Below, piece after piece: positions 49,229-60,328 of a stretch of DNA of 64,000 nt. A program made the position numbers and the translations under genes. The notes below the pieces were generated by a model. It was not told where the DNA came from, searched no databases, and saw only the letters and a program-made list of their open reading frames with translations. Source of the stretch: Strobilurus pachycystidiatus (Eukaryota > Basidiomycota > Agaricomycetes > Agaricales > Physalacriaceae); the NCBI GenBank assembly GCA_019915135.1, contig JAHLMK010000018.1, forward strand, positions 992,001 through 1,056,000, written 5' to 3'. Each line of letters starts with the position of its first letter. The first letter of the stretch is position 1.

Positions 49229-49830
49229 ATGGCCTCTTGGTACGGAGCTCAGGCTTTCGCTGTAAGAGTACGAACTGACTTGCGTTCTCTTCTGAAGGGT
49301 TGATTTCTTCTCCTTGTTTACGGTCCGTCCATGTCCGGCAATAACTTCGTCGCCGTCTAACTCTGGTGACTTCAGACTATCGCTGTGTGCGGAGGCGCGA
49401 TCTACGGTGCTTTGAGGCTCTGGGAGTCAATCACGCAGAGCGTGGCTGAGACCAAAGACAAGTCCGTCGAAGCATATCATCCTTCTGACTCAGTGTTTGA
49501 CTCCAGCACCTAGATTGAAAGACAAAGGCTATCATCTCTCTGAAGGTGGCGTAGCTGTCAAGACGAACAAGGCAATGAACAGGGAGGATTATATGGATGC
49601 CACTCAACGGTGCGAACCCTTTTCATGCTATTCTTCCGTGCTCAATGCTCTTCTTTCACAGTGGTATTGTGAAAGCGATGGGTGCCGCTTCATTCGGCTC
49701 GACAAACGGGTCTCCCCCTCTATCCGCACCGGAAATGAAGCGCCAAAGCTCATCCTCTAGTATCGGCAGCGAGAAGAAAAACGGTTTTCTCGGCCGTATC
49801 CGCAGAAAGGACTATGCTGTTGACTCTTGA
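49229..49830 (+). CDS. Small single-pass membrane protein of unknown function
   Basis: Four exons (49229-49261, 49376-49461, 49514-49609, 49662-49830) join in phase to 127 residues. The N terminus MASWYGAQAFA joins TIAVCGGAIYGALRLW, a likely transmembrane helix, followed by a helical hydrophilic part (SVAETKDKLKDKGYHLSEGG, VKTNKAMNREDYMDATQRGI). The tail is Ser-rich and then basic (KKNGFLGRIRRKDYAVDS). No catalytic motif. Size and layout resemble small organelle-membrane or assembly proteins, but I recognise no named family. Exon 3 has few stops in other frames, which makes unspliced readings misleading. Confidence 0.75.
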
Positions 49831-50934
49831 ATGGCGGCAATATACACAATTCGCCGTGTTGTATCCATAGGCAGTGTTTTTTTATCCATCGTGGCCTGCG
49901 GACTTGGGCATTTCTTGTGCGTGTGTCTTCCTGTGTCCTTCTGTGGGCCAGCATTACGCGAAGGTTTGTACGTACGAAGGACTGAAACTGTCTTGGCGAG
50001 CCTGGATCAAGAGTCGGTAAGCGAGTGCATGAGCGCTGAGGCGGCACAGCATTGAAACTGCCGCCTCCAGTCTCTCTCTTCCACTGTCTCTGTGGGCTCT
50101 TGTCGGATGTCACTACACAGACTGTGGATCGGTTACCCGAACAAGGCTTTGAACGCAACGTCGGCACCTTCACCTTCGTGGGCGATTCCGACCTCACGTC
50201 GGATGCACCTGAATCCTATCCTGCAGTAGCCATTCAACTCATCTTCTTCGAGTGCCTTGAGGCATTATGATTGTGAGCATCGGGATTCAAGAGTGGAGTG
50301 AGGGAGCAACTGGCTACCTGGCATTCTGATATGCTGCATGCTTCCTTAAGCTTGAGCGCATCCGATTCCTACATATAAGGTACCTCCCGAAGATGAAAAG
50401 CGTCCACTATCTCGCTGATGCGTACCTATGTAAATACTTGCGGCGGCCAGGAAGCATTTTCGTAGATCCAAAGTGAACGTTTGCCTTTCAGGGGACGGTG
50501 CAACAGTAACAATTCACTCTGGCCTGTAGACGTGGATCGAGTATCTTCCTGACACTACTCTTGCCGTCAACGCGCGTCGCGAACGTTGAAACGTTGATAG
50601 ACGTTGATCATCAAGTTTGGAATGAAAAGGATTAAGTCACTTTCATTCGCGGATTTAGCGGCCGAGGGCAGCGCTGAGGTCCAGGACTGGGTGCTCCCTG
50701 GGCGCTCCGGTCGACGATGGATGGAAAATTCGTTGCTATATGTAACCCTCATCCCATTGCTTTGGGCAACGTCTATCAACGCTGCTGGACGCCATGGCAC
50801 AGAGGATGACTCAAAAATAACTACCATGTGGCTCCTTATCTCATACTTGGCGCGCACGAGTCATGGGCATTTGTACATGAACTTGACAAATACCTTGACA
50901 TTCTACTTAACACAGGGAGCACGGATGGGCAGTT
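49831..50934. other. Intergenic stretch
   Basis: The frames present (for example a 146-codon minus-strand frame at 49757-50197) read as low-quality Arg/Ser-rich peptide, so I see no gene. The right end is the 5' flank of the PLP-enzyme gene. Confidence 0.5.
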
Positions 50935-52486
50935 CTACTTCACAAATGCCTCCCTCTTACCTGTCATCGCCGCCTCCTGCCTTCGGACACGCTCTCCTTG
51001 CTCAATTCTTGTTCGATCCGAACTACGTCAATCTCAATCACGGTATGCGTCACGTATAGATGGGCGGGGTCAATCACTAACGCGCTACCCCAGGCTCTTA
51101 TGGATCTTGTCCTCGTCCCATCCGAGATGCCTACAACGATATCTCTGACAATATTGAGTCTTGTCCTGATCTCTGGCTTCGCATGAAGTACCAGTCCAAG
51201 CTCGTTGCTTCCCGCGAGCAACTGGCCTCTCTCCTCGGCGTGAAAGATGTGGACGAGGTCGTCCTTGTACCGAACGCCTCCCACGGAATCAACAACGTCT
51301 TGCGTGGTTTTGACTGGAACGAAGGAGACGTCATCATCGTCTGCAACACGACCTACAATTCCGTGTCCAGGACCGCGCAATACCTGGCGGACACTCCTCC
51401 GCATCCTTCTGTGTCCGAGTTCTCAATCCTCTTTCCGACAAGTCACGCTGACATCCTCGCTTCGTGGACCAAGCATGTGGCCTCAGTCCGCGCTAGCGCT
51501 GGTCCGAACGCCAAGATTGTCGCGGTCATAGACGGAATCATCAGTAACCCAGGCTGCTTACTGCCATGGGAGGAAATGACTGCTGCATGCCGCAAGGAGG
51601 AGGTATGGAGCGTTGTAGATGCGGCCCATTGTATCGGACAACAGGTCGACATAAAATTAGACGAAGTGAAGCCTGACTTCTGGATAAGCGTAAAGTCCCC
51701 TTTCCTCCAGGTCTACATCTAGTATTCTGACTTTGCGACCAGAACTGCCACAAATGGCTCTTCGCCAAGCGCGCTGTAGCTGTGATGTATGTTCCCAAAC
51801 GCAACCAACACATCGTCAGGTCGCCTTTCCCTACCGCACACGCGTATATCTCCCCGAAAGACAGGAAAGAAGGTGACTATAACTTTGTAGAACAATTCGA
51901 ATGTGAGCCTAGTCAGCAACTTTTCAAGCTCGATGATTCATGATCTCCAGGGAATGGCACCATTGACTTCGGGCCATATCTCATCATTCCCGACTGCCTT
52001 ACCTTCCGTAATTGGCTTGGTGGGGAACATAAGATCAACGAGTATACCCACAAGCTTGCGATGGATGGCGGTAAGAGGATCTCCGAGATACTAGGCACGC
52101 CCTTGATGGATGAGACCGGAGAGTTCACAGCAAGCATGGTACGTTCTTCGGATTTTCGGCGAGGCCTATAGTCAAACTGCCCGCAGGTGAACATCCAACT
52201 GCCTATACCACCCAAGTTTGCCTACGTCGAGATCGACATGATGTTTAAGGAGAAACTTCTCGTCGAGCGAAACATGTTTGGTGCTCAGTACTACCACAAC
52301 GACCTGTGGTGGGTGAGGTGCAGCGCACAGGTATTCAATGAGGTCTGTGGCGTCTTGACTTAGAATTCCGCCAATTGATGCTCTTTCCAGCTGTCGGATT
52401 TTGAGAAGTATGGGAAAGCCTTGAAAGAAGTCTGCCCTCAAATCGTGGAGGAGATTACCAAACTCAAAGGTCTCGAGGCGGCGTGA
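50935..52486 (+). CDS. PLP-dependent class V aminotransferase-like enzyme (Egt2/isopenicillin-N-epimerase type)
   Basis: Fold-type I PLP enzyme related to cysteine desulfurases. The ATG at 50935 gives [20 protein letters not shown], then [20 protein letters not shown] and [20 protein letters not shown], the typical start of this subfamily. Cofactor-binding parts are visible: [53 protein letters not shown] (the Asp that contacts the PLP nitrogen, then His/Gln) and [20 protein letters not shown], whose Lys should form the Schiff base. The small domain runs through [19 protein letters not shown] to the stop at 52486. Introns are short. Fungal relatives include Egt2, the C-S lyase of ergothioneine synthesis, and uncharacterised paralogues; which applies here needs a phylogeny. 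Confidence 0.88.
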
Positions 52487-53054
52487 AAGCTGCTCCTTAG
52501 ATTATAAATTTCAAAAAGCGAATTCAGTCGGAAGTCCTCTGCGCGTTCTTCGAGAAGTTCCTTGTCTGCGTATAAGTTGTCACTAGCAACTCTGGCTCAT
52601 TTGAGAACTATTTGAGATCCATTGATCCTCTTCGATCCGCCGCTTGCTGTTAAAAAACGTGGACTCGCTTCATCGCCTTTCTAGTACAATTTAATAAGTC
52701 TTTGGTCGATGAATGATAACTTGCACTTCCAGCCCAGGTCCAGCCCACCGTGGTCCCTGAATCATAAGGTCGGCCCGCCCATTCCCGACAAGTCGAAAGC
52801 GGCAAGTGACAACATGCGCCATGTCGGCGGTCACCGATCACAGCTTCTTCTAGATTCAACATCCTCAATGCTAGCTATGGGCTCAGACAGCTGTGGCGGC
52901 GCTGTTGTTCACATTTGGGCAAAATCCTACCACAGGAAAGCGGTGCTTCACGTAACGGGCGCTTCAGACGGACCGTTTTAAAGCGTCATGCATCATGGCG
53001 CCGTGTCAAGGCCGAAGTAATCAGTTCTCGTCCTGACATCCAACTCGTGGCGCA
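52487..53054. other. Intergenic between the PLP enzyme and F-box genes
   Basis: No exon was recognised. It holds the 3' UTR of the PLP enzyme and the promoter of the next gene. Confidence 0.5.
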
Positions 53055-54809
53055 ATGTTAACCGCCCTCCCACAGGAACTTATTCAAGAGATACTTGCTA
53101 AGGTATATCTCCTATGTCGTCCATGGGCTACAGACTGACAAACTCTCATGGGATAGCTTGATAACGCGGACCTCAAGCAATCACGCTTGGCCTGTAAATC
53201 CTTCGAGGCCATCGCCTCCCACCTCTTGTTCTCCACTCTCCATGTCCACTTCTTTGTGTTCATGACATCACGGGAGCGCCGACGAAAATTGGCATTTCTG
53301 AGGGCTATCGCGAAAGGGACTACCAGTCTTGGGAGACATATTCAGACGATCCAGATAGTGAACCCGTTCGACTTCAATGAACGACAGGAAAAGCTTCCGC
53401 GCGTCGTTTCGCGCATCTGGAACCGCTTTTCGAATCGTCATGGACGCTTTCTGAAGGAAGTGACCAGTCTGCTTGTCCGAGCGTCTGCGCAACTGGTCTC
53501 CGTAAGATGCGTATGGTGCGTCACCTGCATGTCCTTGTCCTGACCGTTTATCTTACGGCAGTTCTTCAAGCTATATTCATCATGCATTCAAAGCCGCGGC
53601 CGGACAGACACCCATGCTAGACGCGTTCATGCCGATCATGGAAAACCTCAGCAAGCATCCTTCAGTGGACACACTCGTGATTTCCAATATGTGCTGGGAT
53701 ACGCAGGACGCTCACATCCAGCGACACCTTCCCGTCAAGTGCTTTCGCAATCTCGAAAGGCTTTGCATCAGAGGACTGGATCCATCCTCCGATTCACTGG
53801 ACTTCGTGTCGGCCGTCATCTCCCAGAGTCCGGATCTCAAACATCTAAAGCTGGGCGATAGCTGTAGATATGCGGACCCATTGACTGATGAACGACCCGA
53901 GCTCCTCCATCTCCGTGACTTGTTGCCAGCACCCTGTGTCCAACGTCGGTCCTTACAAACGATAGACCTCACAGGCGTTTCGATATTGCCTTCTGATGTA
54001 CCAAACTTCTTGCCGTACGTCAAAGACGCCTCCTCCATCGCTCTCGCTCAAACGACGGTACCGGACACCCTGTGGGAGCAGATGGCGGTTCCAGGGTGTA
54101 CCGCGGTCAAAGTGATTGATGCTGAGCTCAGCGATGGATTCCTGGAGTACATATCATCGTACACGGGCATAACCTCCTTGGAGTTCTCTCCGGGAAGCGC
54201 TCACGCAGAGAATGCACGAGCGAGAAAATTCTGGACGGAGACCCTTCCCCTGCATTCTGCATCACTGAAGTCACTCGCGGTGATTGCAAGAAGTGCAGGC
54301 GGGTGGTGTCTCGACGACGTTAGCTACGAGGCCATGAGTCGGTGTCGCAACCTCACTCACTTGTCGGTGACTGTGGATTGGGAGCACATATATGCCGATG
54401 GCCCTTCGAACATCCTTGTGTGTTTCCTATCATTGCTTACTTAGCAAGTATCTCTGCTGACGCGTTGTTGTAGCGCCAGCTACTAGCTGGCATTCCTCAT
54501 ACATTCCCGCGCTTGCAGCTTCTCGAGCTAAACTCTGTAGCACTGGAAGTCATGCGACCGATGGTCCATTATCGATACGAATGGTGGACAAAAGACGGGG
54601 ATTATGCTTTGCACAGGATGGAAAAGATTCTTGAGTCCGTTGCGTACTGTGCATGCAATGCAACTGAGCAGCTTCGCTCATTGCATGTGGAAGTCGGCCT
54701 CAATTGCTACATGCTGTCTTCATGCAGTGGCTGTTTTCATTTTGTTCGTCGTGATGAGGTTTTCTTACGTCAAAATTCCTGGCGGTGGGTCGGGGAGGAA
54801 TCTGAATAG
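53055..54809 (+). CDS. F-box protein with leucine-rich region
   Basis: The ATG at 53055 starts the F-box: MLTALPQELIQEILAK, an intron, then LDNADLKQSRLACKSFEAIA and SHLLFSTLHVHFF. The remainder is a leucine-rich solenoid-like region: HPSVDTLVISNMCWD, CFRNLERLCIRGLDPSSDSL, DLKHLKLGDSCRYADP, LQTIDLTGVSILPSDVPNF, ITSLEFSPGSAHAEN, ASLKSLAVIAR, CRNLTHLSVTVDWEHIY and, in the last exon, FPRLQLLELNSVALEV. It stops at 54809. Expected role: substrate receptor of an SCF ubiquitin ligase; the target is unknown. It is not closely similar to the F-box protein at 19303, so the two are not a recent duplication. Confidence 0.83.
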
Positions 54810-54978
54810 GACTTTTTTCTTCTAAAATCTATAGTAATTCTCTGGACCAGTCAGTCGAAAAGTGCATATGTTTACAATTCCATGCCAAGTAGTACACGTA
54901 TAGCAACGAAAGCGAAATCTAGGGGGAAGAGGAAATACAGATACCAATGCATCATATCCATCCAAGCAAGCATGAACT

Positions 54979-56373
54979 CTATGTAGGTTTGTAGTAAATG
55001 GTCGTGATATATTTGTTTTTGTATCGCACGGTGTCAGAGACAGCCAGTACGCCATTGCGGATGCTGCTGGTGCTTAGATGGTTGAGTACGACGTGACTGG
55101 GGACGGGGAGGATGCTATTGTCGTCGGCAATGACAGTGTCGTGAAGGAGGGGAGGGGAAGAGGCCGACAAATTGGTGAATGGCGTAATTGGCGTAATAGA
55201 GGCGGTGGTGACATCTGTCCCGCTCGCAGTGGTGACAGGTAGTACAGGCGGCTCTACCAGGGGAGGCGTCGGCAATGAATCGCGTCGATGTACATGCCCG
55301 TGTCCGTGACGGCCTCTGCTGCGCTTTTCCTTGCTGCTCGACGAGCTGGGATTGCCCGAATTCATTGAAAGAATCTGCTTCTCCAGGTGGCGTGGCAGCA
55401 TCGGCGCCGGGGGAAGAGTGGGGTTTGGAGCAACTTTGAAGCCGTTGACAACTTTGCGCCTGCCGCCGTTGGTAGACACAGAGTTGGCGTTGTACGAGGC
55501 AATGAAGGCGTCCTCCTCGGCAGCAGCTTCCGTGAGCTCGAGGGGAATCTCGGTGGTCCACTGTGGAGACGGAAGGGCGGAGGTCTGAGCGCCAACAGAG
55601 GAAGTACTCCAAAAGCTGTGGCCGCGTGGGATGGGAGGTGGTGGGGTGACACTGAGGCCGACACTGACATAGTTGGACAGGGCGCCCTGTTCGTCGACAG
55701 CCTTGGGCATGTCGTCGGAGACGAGGGTCTGGTCGTCGACGACGAAGCGCAGATGATGGGTGCCGCGCGTGAGACTGATGTTCGCAATAAAGCGTTCACC
55801 ATCGCGCTGCATGGGAATAAGGGCGTTCGCGTCGTCATCGTCGCCGTCAGCTCGTGCGAGAAAGACCGTGTTTCCCTGGCCGTTCCATACGATGGGTGTC
55901 TCGATGATGGGGTTGGGAACGGCCTCGGGAACGGCGACGGCAAAGGGAAGGGGCAATGTGCTTCGGACGACCTCCTTGGGATACACCTTTTCCTCGGTCG
56001 TCACAGGTGGAGGCACGAAGCCGGCGTTGCTGTCGATGGAGGACGGCGGGACGGGCGGCGGCGGCGTGTAGCTCGTGGTGTCGCTACCCAACGTGCTCAT
56101 GCCTGCCCAGACCTCTGCAGACGGTCCGCGGTTGGCTCGAGGCCGGTCTCTAGGGGTATGGCTGCGGTTGGGGATGGCGATGGGCCTTGAGAGCACATCC
56201 GTATCCTGGAGGTCAACGTCGGGCAGCTCGAGAGAGCGCTTCTTGTAGCGCAGGGAGCGGTGGACGCTGGACGGCGACGGCGACGGGCCCGTCCTCGAGA
56301 CGGGCGGGGGATTGGCAAAGTAGTGTTCCAGCGCGGCCTCCCTGCCTTGGGGACTGGACGGTTTGTTGCCCAT
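54979..56373 (-). CDS. SNF1/AMPK beta subunit (Gal83/Sip type)
   Basis: Scaffold and targeting subunit of the SNF1/AMPK energy-sensing kinase. Intronless, 464 residues from the ATG at 56373, whose MGNKPSS start is an N-myristoylation motif. Residues about 175-260 form the AMPK carbohydrate-binding module: ETPIVWNGQGNTVFLARADG, ALIPMQRDGERFIANISLTR, GTHHLRFVVDDQTLVSDDMP and LSNYVSV. The C terminus is the ASC domain that binds alpha and gamma: LPPAPMLPRHLEKQILSMN, LPVPSHVVLNHLSTSSIRNG and YKNKYITTIYYKPT. The linker contains a His/Arg-rich stretch (GRHGHGHVHRRDS). An upstream in-frame start at 56451 would destroy the myristoylation signal, so 56373 is preferred. The CBM sequence looks complete, so glycogen or glucan binding is plausible. 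Confidence 0.96.
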   Translation of the reverse strand: MGNKPSSPQGREAALEHYFANPPPVSRTGPSPSPSSVHRSLRYKKRSLELPDVDLQDTDVLSRPIAIPNRSHTPRDRPRANRGPSAEVWAGMSTLGSDTTSYTPPPPVPPSSIDSNAGFVPPPVTTEEKVYPKEVVRSTLPLPFAVAVPEAVPNPIIETPIVWNGQGNTVFLARADGDDDDANALIPMQRDGERFIANISLTRGTHHLRFVVDDQTLVSDDMPKAVDEQGALSNYVSVGLSVTPPPPIPRGHSFWSTSSVGAQTSALPSPQWTTEIPLELTEAAAEEDAFIASYNANSVSTNGGRRKVVNGFKVAPNPTLPPAPMLPRHLEKQILSMNSGNPSSSSSKEKRSRGRHGHGHVHRRDSLPTPPLVEPPVLPVTTASGTDVTTASITPITPFTNLSASSPPLLHDTVIADDNSILPVPSHVVLNHLSTSSIRNGVLAVSDTVRYKNKYITTIYYKPT

Positions 56374-56690
56374 GGTTGCGCAGTGAGCGGGCGGGCGTTG
56401 GGAGCGTTGGGAGTAAGAAATGAAATTCACGATTCGACCTGTGACGTACAATGTGTCTCCCGCCTAACCCGATTCGGTATCCGATCGCCAATCTCAATTT
56501 GCTGCGCCACACACACCGACAGTCTGGAAATCACATGTATAATCCAGTGCTTTCTCCGCTAGGACGGTTCAATGGCACCGCTCTTCTAACGCCTGCTATA
56601 CGCGCATTTGAGCTCCGATTGATATGCACAAACTCTGTGACTATCTGTGACGCGTGATCCATTTTACCAGGTCGGTATCGATCCGTATCG
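56374..56690. other. Compact divergent promoter
   Basis: Only 317 bp separate the SNF1-beta start (minus) from the SERF start (plus). Both promoters must share this stretch. No TATA box is evident. Confidence 0.5.
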
Positions 56691-57034
56691 ATGACTCGTG
56701 AGTACGCTACTCTCCCTTCCCTTCTTTCCTTACAATAGCCAGGCGGAAACCAGAGAGACACTGATCGCGCAAAGGCCCAAAAAAAGGCCGCCGCTAACGC
56801 CAAGAAACCGAAAGAGAGCGCAGCTTCGTTGGCCAAGAGGAAAGAGAGGTATATACTTCTTCAGCAGTGTGATCCTCGTTGATGGACGATTTCTTAGCGA
56901 TGCCGAGACACTGAGGGCCAAACAGAAGGTATACTCTATCATGGCGTGCCTCTGTACATGTAGGTTTCTAAGTCCGACATATACAGAAAAAGGAGGAAGA
57001 GAAGGCAGCAGCGGCAGCGAATACCCCCAAATAA
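56691..57034 (+). CDS. SERF/4F5-family small protein
   Basis: A tiny gene found only by splicing: exons 56691-56697, 56743-56848, 56898-56928 and 56987-57034 join in phase to 63 residues. The start MTRGNQRDTDRAKAQKKAAA is the diagnostic SERF (4F5) N terminus. The rest is Lys/Ala/Glu-rich, with SDAETLRAKQK and the end EEEKAAAAANTPK. Members are small, highly charged, mostly disordered proteins of the nucleus and cytosol. Animal and yeast members bind nucleic acids and influence protein aggregation; that role here is by family only. The first exon is 7 nt (ATGACTC). Confidence 0.88.
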
Positions 57035-57310
57035 CACGCTGTCTTAGATACTTGCTTCTGAACAGAAACTTCATTCAGACTGTCACAGAACGAAGCGACT
57101 GAGTTGGCACCTGAGGCCTCCCGGCTCGAGTTTACCTCAAGCTGACACCGGCCTTTTGTACTGACTATGTATTTGCACACCACAAAAAAAGCGAATTAAG
57201 TCATTTATGCTTGTACACTCTAACTAGCCAATAATTAAACATGCGTTCATGAGGGTACGATACTTAACAGAAACAGTTAACGATGATTGCAAACAGAAAA
57301 ATGGTCCCAG

Positions 57311-60300
57311 TTATACAGCGGCACCTGCATCCCAATCCGCCTTTGATATCAGCCCATCCGCACGACATACCGGACACGAGACCTCCACACTCTCCCCATT
57401 CACACTCTCCTCGGCGCCTCTCAACGCTACCCGCTGCGACATCACAAGACACGAAGGATGGAACGTATGCGCGCAAATGTTGCCATCGTCCACGCCTCGC
57501 TTAATGTGTAGCTGCTTCTCCGTCACATCCACATCGGGTTCCTCGTCAGACGGACCCACGCCACAGCTCATATCCTGACAGCGCAGCCCCGCCTCCCGCT
57601 CCTTCCTCTCGACCCGCTGACGCAGCGTCGGTCCGGGCGCAGCAGGGAGCGTCCACTTCTTGCGCCGCTCTGGCGGACGGCGCGACCCGGGCATAGGCAT
57701 TCGTGGCAGCCGTGGCTCGAACGCCATGCCGGCCATATCACCAGGAAGCCCCGCACCGGAGAGAAATTGTGCAAAGTGAGGCAGCTGGAAGGCGCCGTCT
57801 GCTGGTGGGGCGCCATCTGTTGGTGGAGCGCCGTCTGCTGGAGTAGGTGCAGCACCCGGTGCACCATTCTGCGGTGGCGGCGGTGGAGCACCAAACTGGA
57901 GAGGGGGTATGAAGGGTAATTCAGTGTCTTGGCCTTGTGGTTGTGCAGGTTGTGTTGCTCCAGGTTGGTGGAAGTGGTGGTGGTGGTGTTGGTGCACATG
58001 AGGCGCCTGGCCGGGAGGGAACTGAGCGCCAAGTCGGTTCGTCAAATTGTTCAGGAGTTCCTCCATCGTGCGCCCAGTAGCAAACGGCGCAGTACCCCCA
58101 AAGATTCCGCCCAATCCTCCGTTACCGGCAGGCTGTGGCTGTCCGTCGGGACCGACTGTTCCGAAGAATGCAGCCAGCCCTTCATCTTGGTCCATGCCCG
58201 GAGCATCCTCAGGTATCGCCATAGGCGGAGGACCGGTTCCGAAGAACATGTCAAAGCCAAGAGTGACGAAGCCGTTATCGGGGCCTGGAGGGGCGTGTGT
58301 GTGGGGATTGGCGGTTTGTTCTTCTGTGACAGGCGGCCCAGAAGGGAGAGGAACGTCAATGGGTTCAAGACCAGGAAGTTCATCATCGTCATCGTCTGGA
58401 GAGAGGTGAGATTCAATATCTTCCAGATAAGCAGTTGACTCACTATCGCCAGAAGCTTGATGAGTCAGTCCAGTGGCGGGTGGCGCTGAAGCGGGGCGTG
58501 GTGGAGGAGTCGGGGCGGCATTTGCAGGTGGGGGCGGCGGCGCGGCAGTGACTGATCGTTTGCGATTAGCAGCTGTACGAAAACCAAGAAGACAGAGACT
58601 ATACCTTGGAGGGGAGCAAGACCGCCGACCATCATATTCAGAAAGTCTATGACAATTTGTGGGCCTTCGTCACCCCCAAGCTGTCCTCCTAGTCATCACA
58701 ATATCAGATCAACTTCACCCGTTCAACTTGAAAGAGAACGACTCACCGGGGAGTGCTTCTTGTGGGCCAGCTGCATTGGCCGGTGGCGGAGGTGGTGGTG
58801 GGCCAAAGAGAGGCGGAGGTGGTGGTCCAGCAGCACCTGGTTGTCCGCCCATGGCACGCAGGAACTCGCCAAGGAGCGCTGCGCCGAACGGAGCACCCAA
58901 GTTCATGCGTATCGATGGTCCTTGGGCTGGCGGCGGTGCCTGTTGTGCCAGCAGAGGGTTGGGCTGGGAATCAGCTGCCTCTTGAGAAGGGTTGTCGTTC
59001 GATGCGGCGTCATCGGTCGCAGGAGGGTTCGCTGCTGCTGCTGGAGGATTGGCAGTTGGTGGTGCAGGGGTCGGATTCGGCCGTCGTCGTCGATAAGTCA
59101 GATTTTCTGGATCGATGTTGAAGCGGCAGGTGGGACAGGTCGTCTGTCTTGGTCGAGAGAACCATGGAATGAGACAGGAGGCGTGGAAGACGTGGGCACA
59201 CGGCAATGCTACGATTCTGGGATGCTGCGAAGAGGCTGCCTCCGATGTATCCTCAGCGGTAGGTTCTGTTGCAGTCGTTGGCTCCGTCTCATTCGCGGCT
59301 GCCACCAGCTCTCCCTCCTCCTTTGGCCCATCTCCAAACTGATTACCGTCACCATCGAGAAGTTTGTCCCAGCAGATGGCGCAACCACTGTCCCCGCCTG
59401 TGCCGTTATCGTCTGTCCCACCGACATTACCAACTCGTTCCAATCGCCGCACAAGGCCAATTGGAACTTCTTCGAGACCACGCACGAGACGTTTGGCCCG
59501 TTCGGGATCCTCGACCTCTGCAGCCATGCCGAGATTACCCAGACGGGCAAACAGATCGCCAATGTCGCCTGCGAAGTTGAGAGGAAAGGCTCCGCCGGCG
59601 CCAGGCTGGGGGATTGTGTGAATGTGACCCGTGGGGAGATCAATGGTGAAGCCCAGCAGCCGCATCAGATTCTGGGCACGAGGCAGATGCGCGTTATGGC
59701 CGCCTCCGATCGTGACATGGGGAAGAGTGTGGGGTGGAAGAGGCGGTGCTGGCGGCAGGGCGGTCGTGCTCGCATCGAGAACAGGAACTTGAGCAGGCAA
59801 CTGGGGGAATACCTGGGGTGTGACGTCAACGGTGCGCTGGGATGGATGGCGGCGGTCGCGATCCTGGTCGCCGTCGTTCTGGCCGCGGGAGCGCCTGTTG
59901 GTGCGGGACGGAGACGAAACGCCAGATGGCGTCGCGGACGTGCTCGGGCCCGGCGCGTCCGCATCCTGCGAGCTCTGCATGTCGCGAATGGTCTGCAGCT
60001 GCACTTCAAGCTCGTCTGCGTCCATCTCAGAGTCCGAGTCTGAGGACTCGTCGTCTGATTCGTCCGATTCAGATATGTCACGGAGGGCGGGCATGGAGTC
60101 ATCGCTGGAGTAGCCGGGGTCGGGGGCGGAGGAAGAGGCGGAGATGGGCGGGACATCAACGTCCATGCTGGCGCTGGGCTGGGACTGCTCTGCGTCTGCG
60201 GAAGTGTCCATTGTCTGAGTAGGCTGGTGGGAATCTGGAACTGGCACTACGGGCTGAGCCTGCTGCTGGCCTGCAGCGAGAGAGCGGAATACTTGTTGGA

Positions 60301-60328
60301 ATACGCCAGCAGAAATGTTGCCTGACAT
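57311..60328 (-). CDS. RING-type E3 ubiquitin ligase-like protein
   Basis: Large Pro/Ala/Ser-rich protein that starts at the ATG at 60328 (MSGNISAGVFQQVFRSLAAG). An acidic Ser-rich region (ESDESDDESSDSDSEMDADE) precedes a RING-H2 domain: GCAICWDKLLDG, LPCAHVFHASCLIPWF, TTCPTCRF. The spacing Cys-x2-Cys...Cys-x-His-x2-His-x2-Cys...Cys-x2-Cys is complete, with a long insert before the third ligand. Further exons, past a donor at EALPG, add GGDEGPQIVIDFLNMMVGGL and a long Pro-rich linker with poly-His. The C terminus has a second Cys/His cluster (LRCQDMSCGVG...NICAHTFHPSCLVMSQR...VSCPVCRADG) and stops at 57311. Two RING-like modules at opposite ends of one chain are unusual. The two halves could be separate genes, but the frame and splice sites join them. 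Confidence 0.85.

Noticed and set aside
55387..56190. 267-codon plus-strand frame
   Set aside because: It is antisense to the SNF1 beta subunit, whose carbohydrate-binding and ASC domains are unmistakable.
58649..60043. 464-codon plus-strand frame opposite the RING gene
   Set aside because: It is a product of GC-rich, biased codons in the minus-strand gene; the peptide is Arg/Trp/Cys-rich without motifs.
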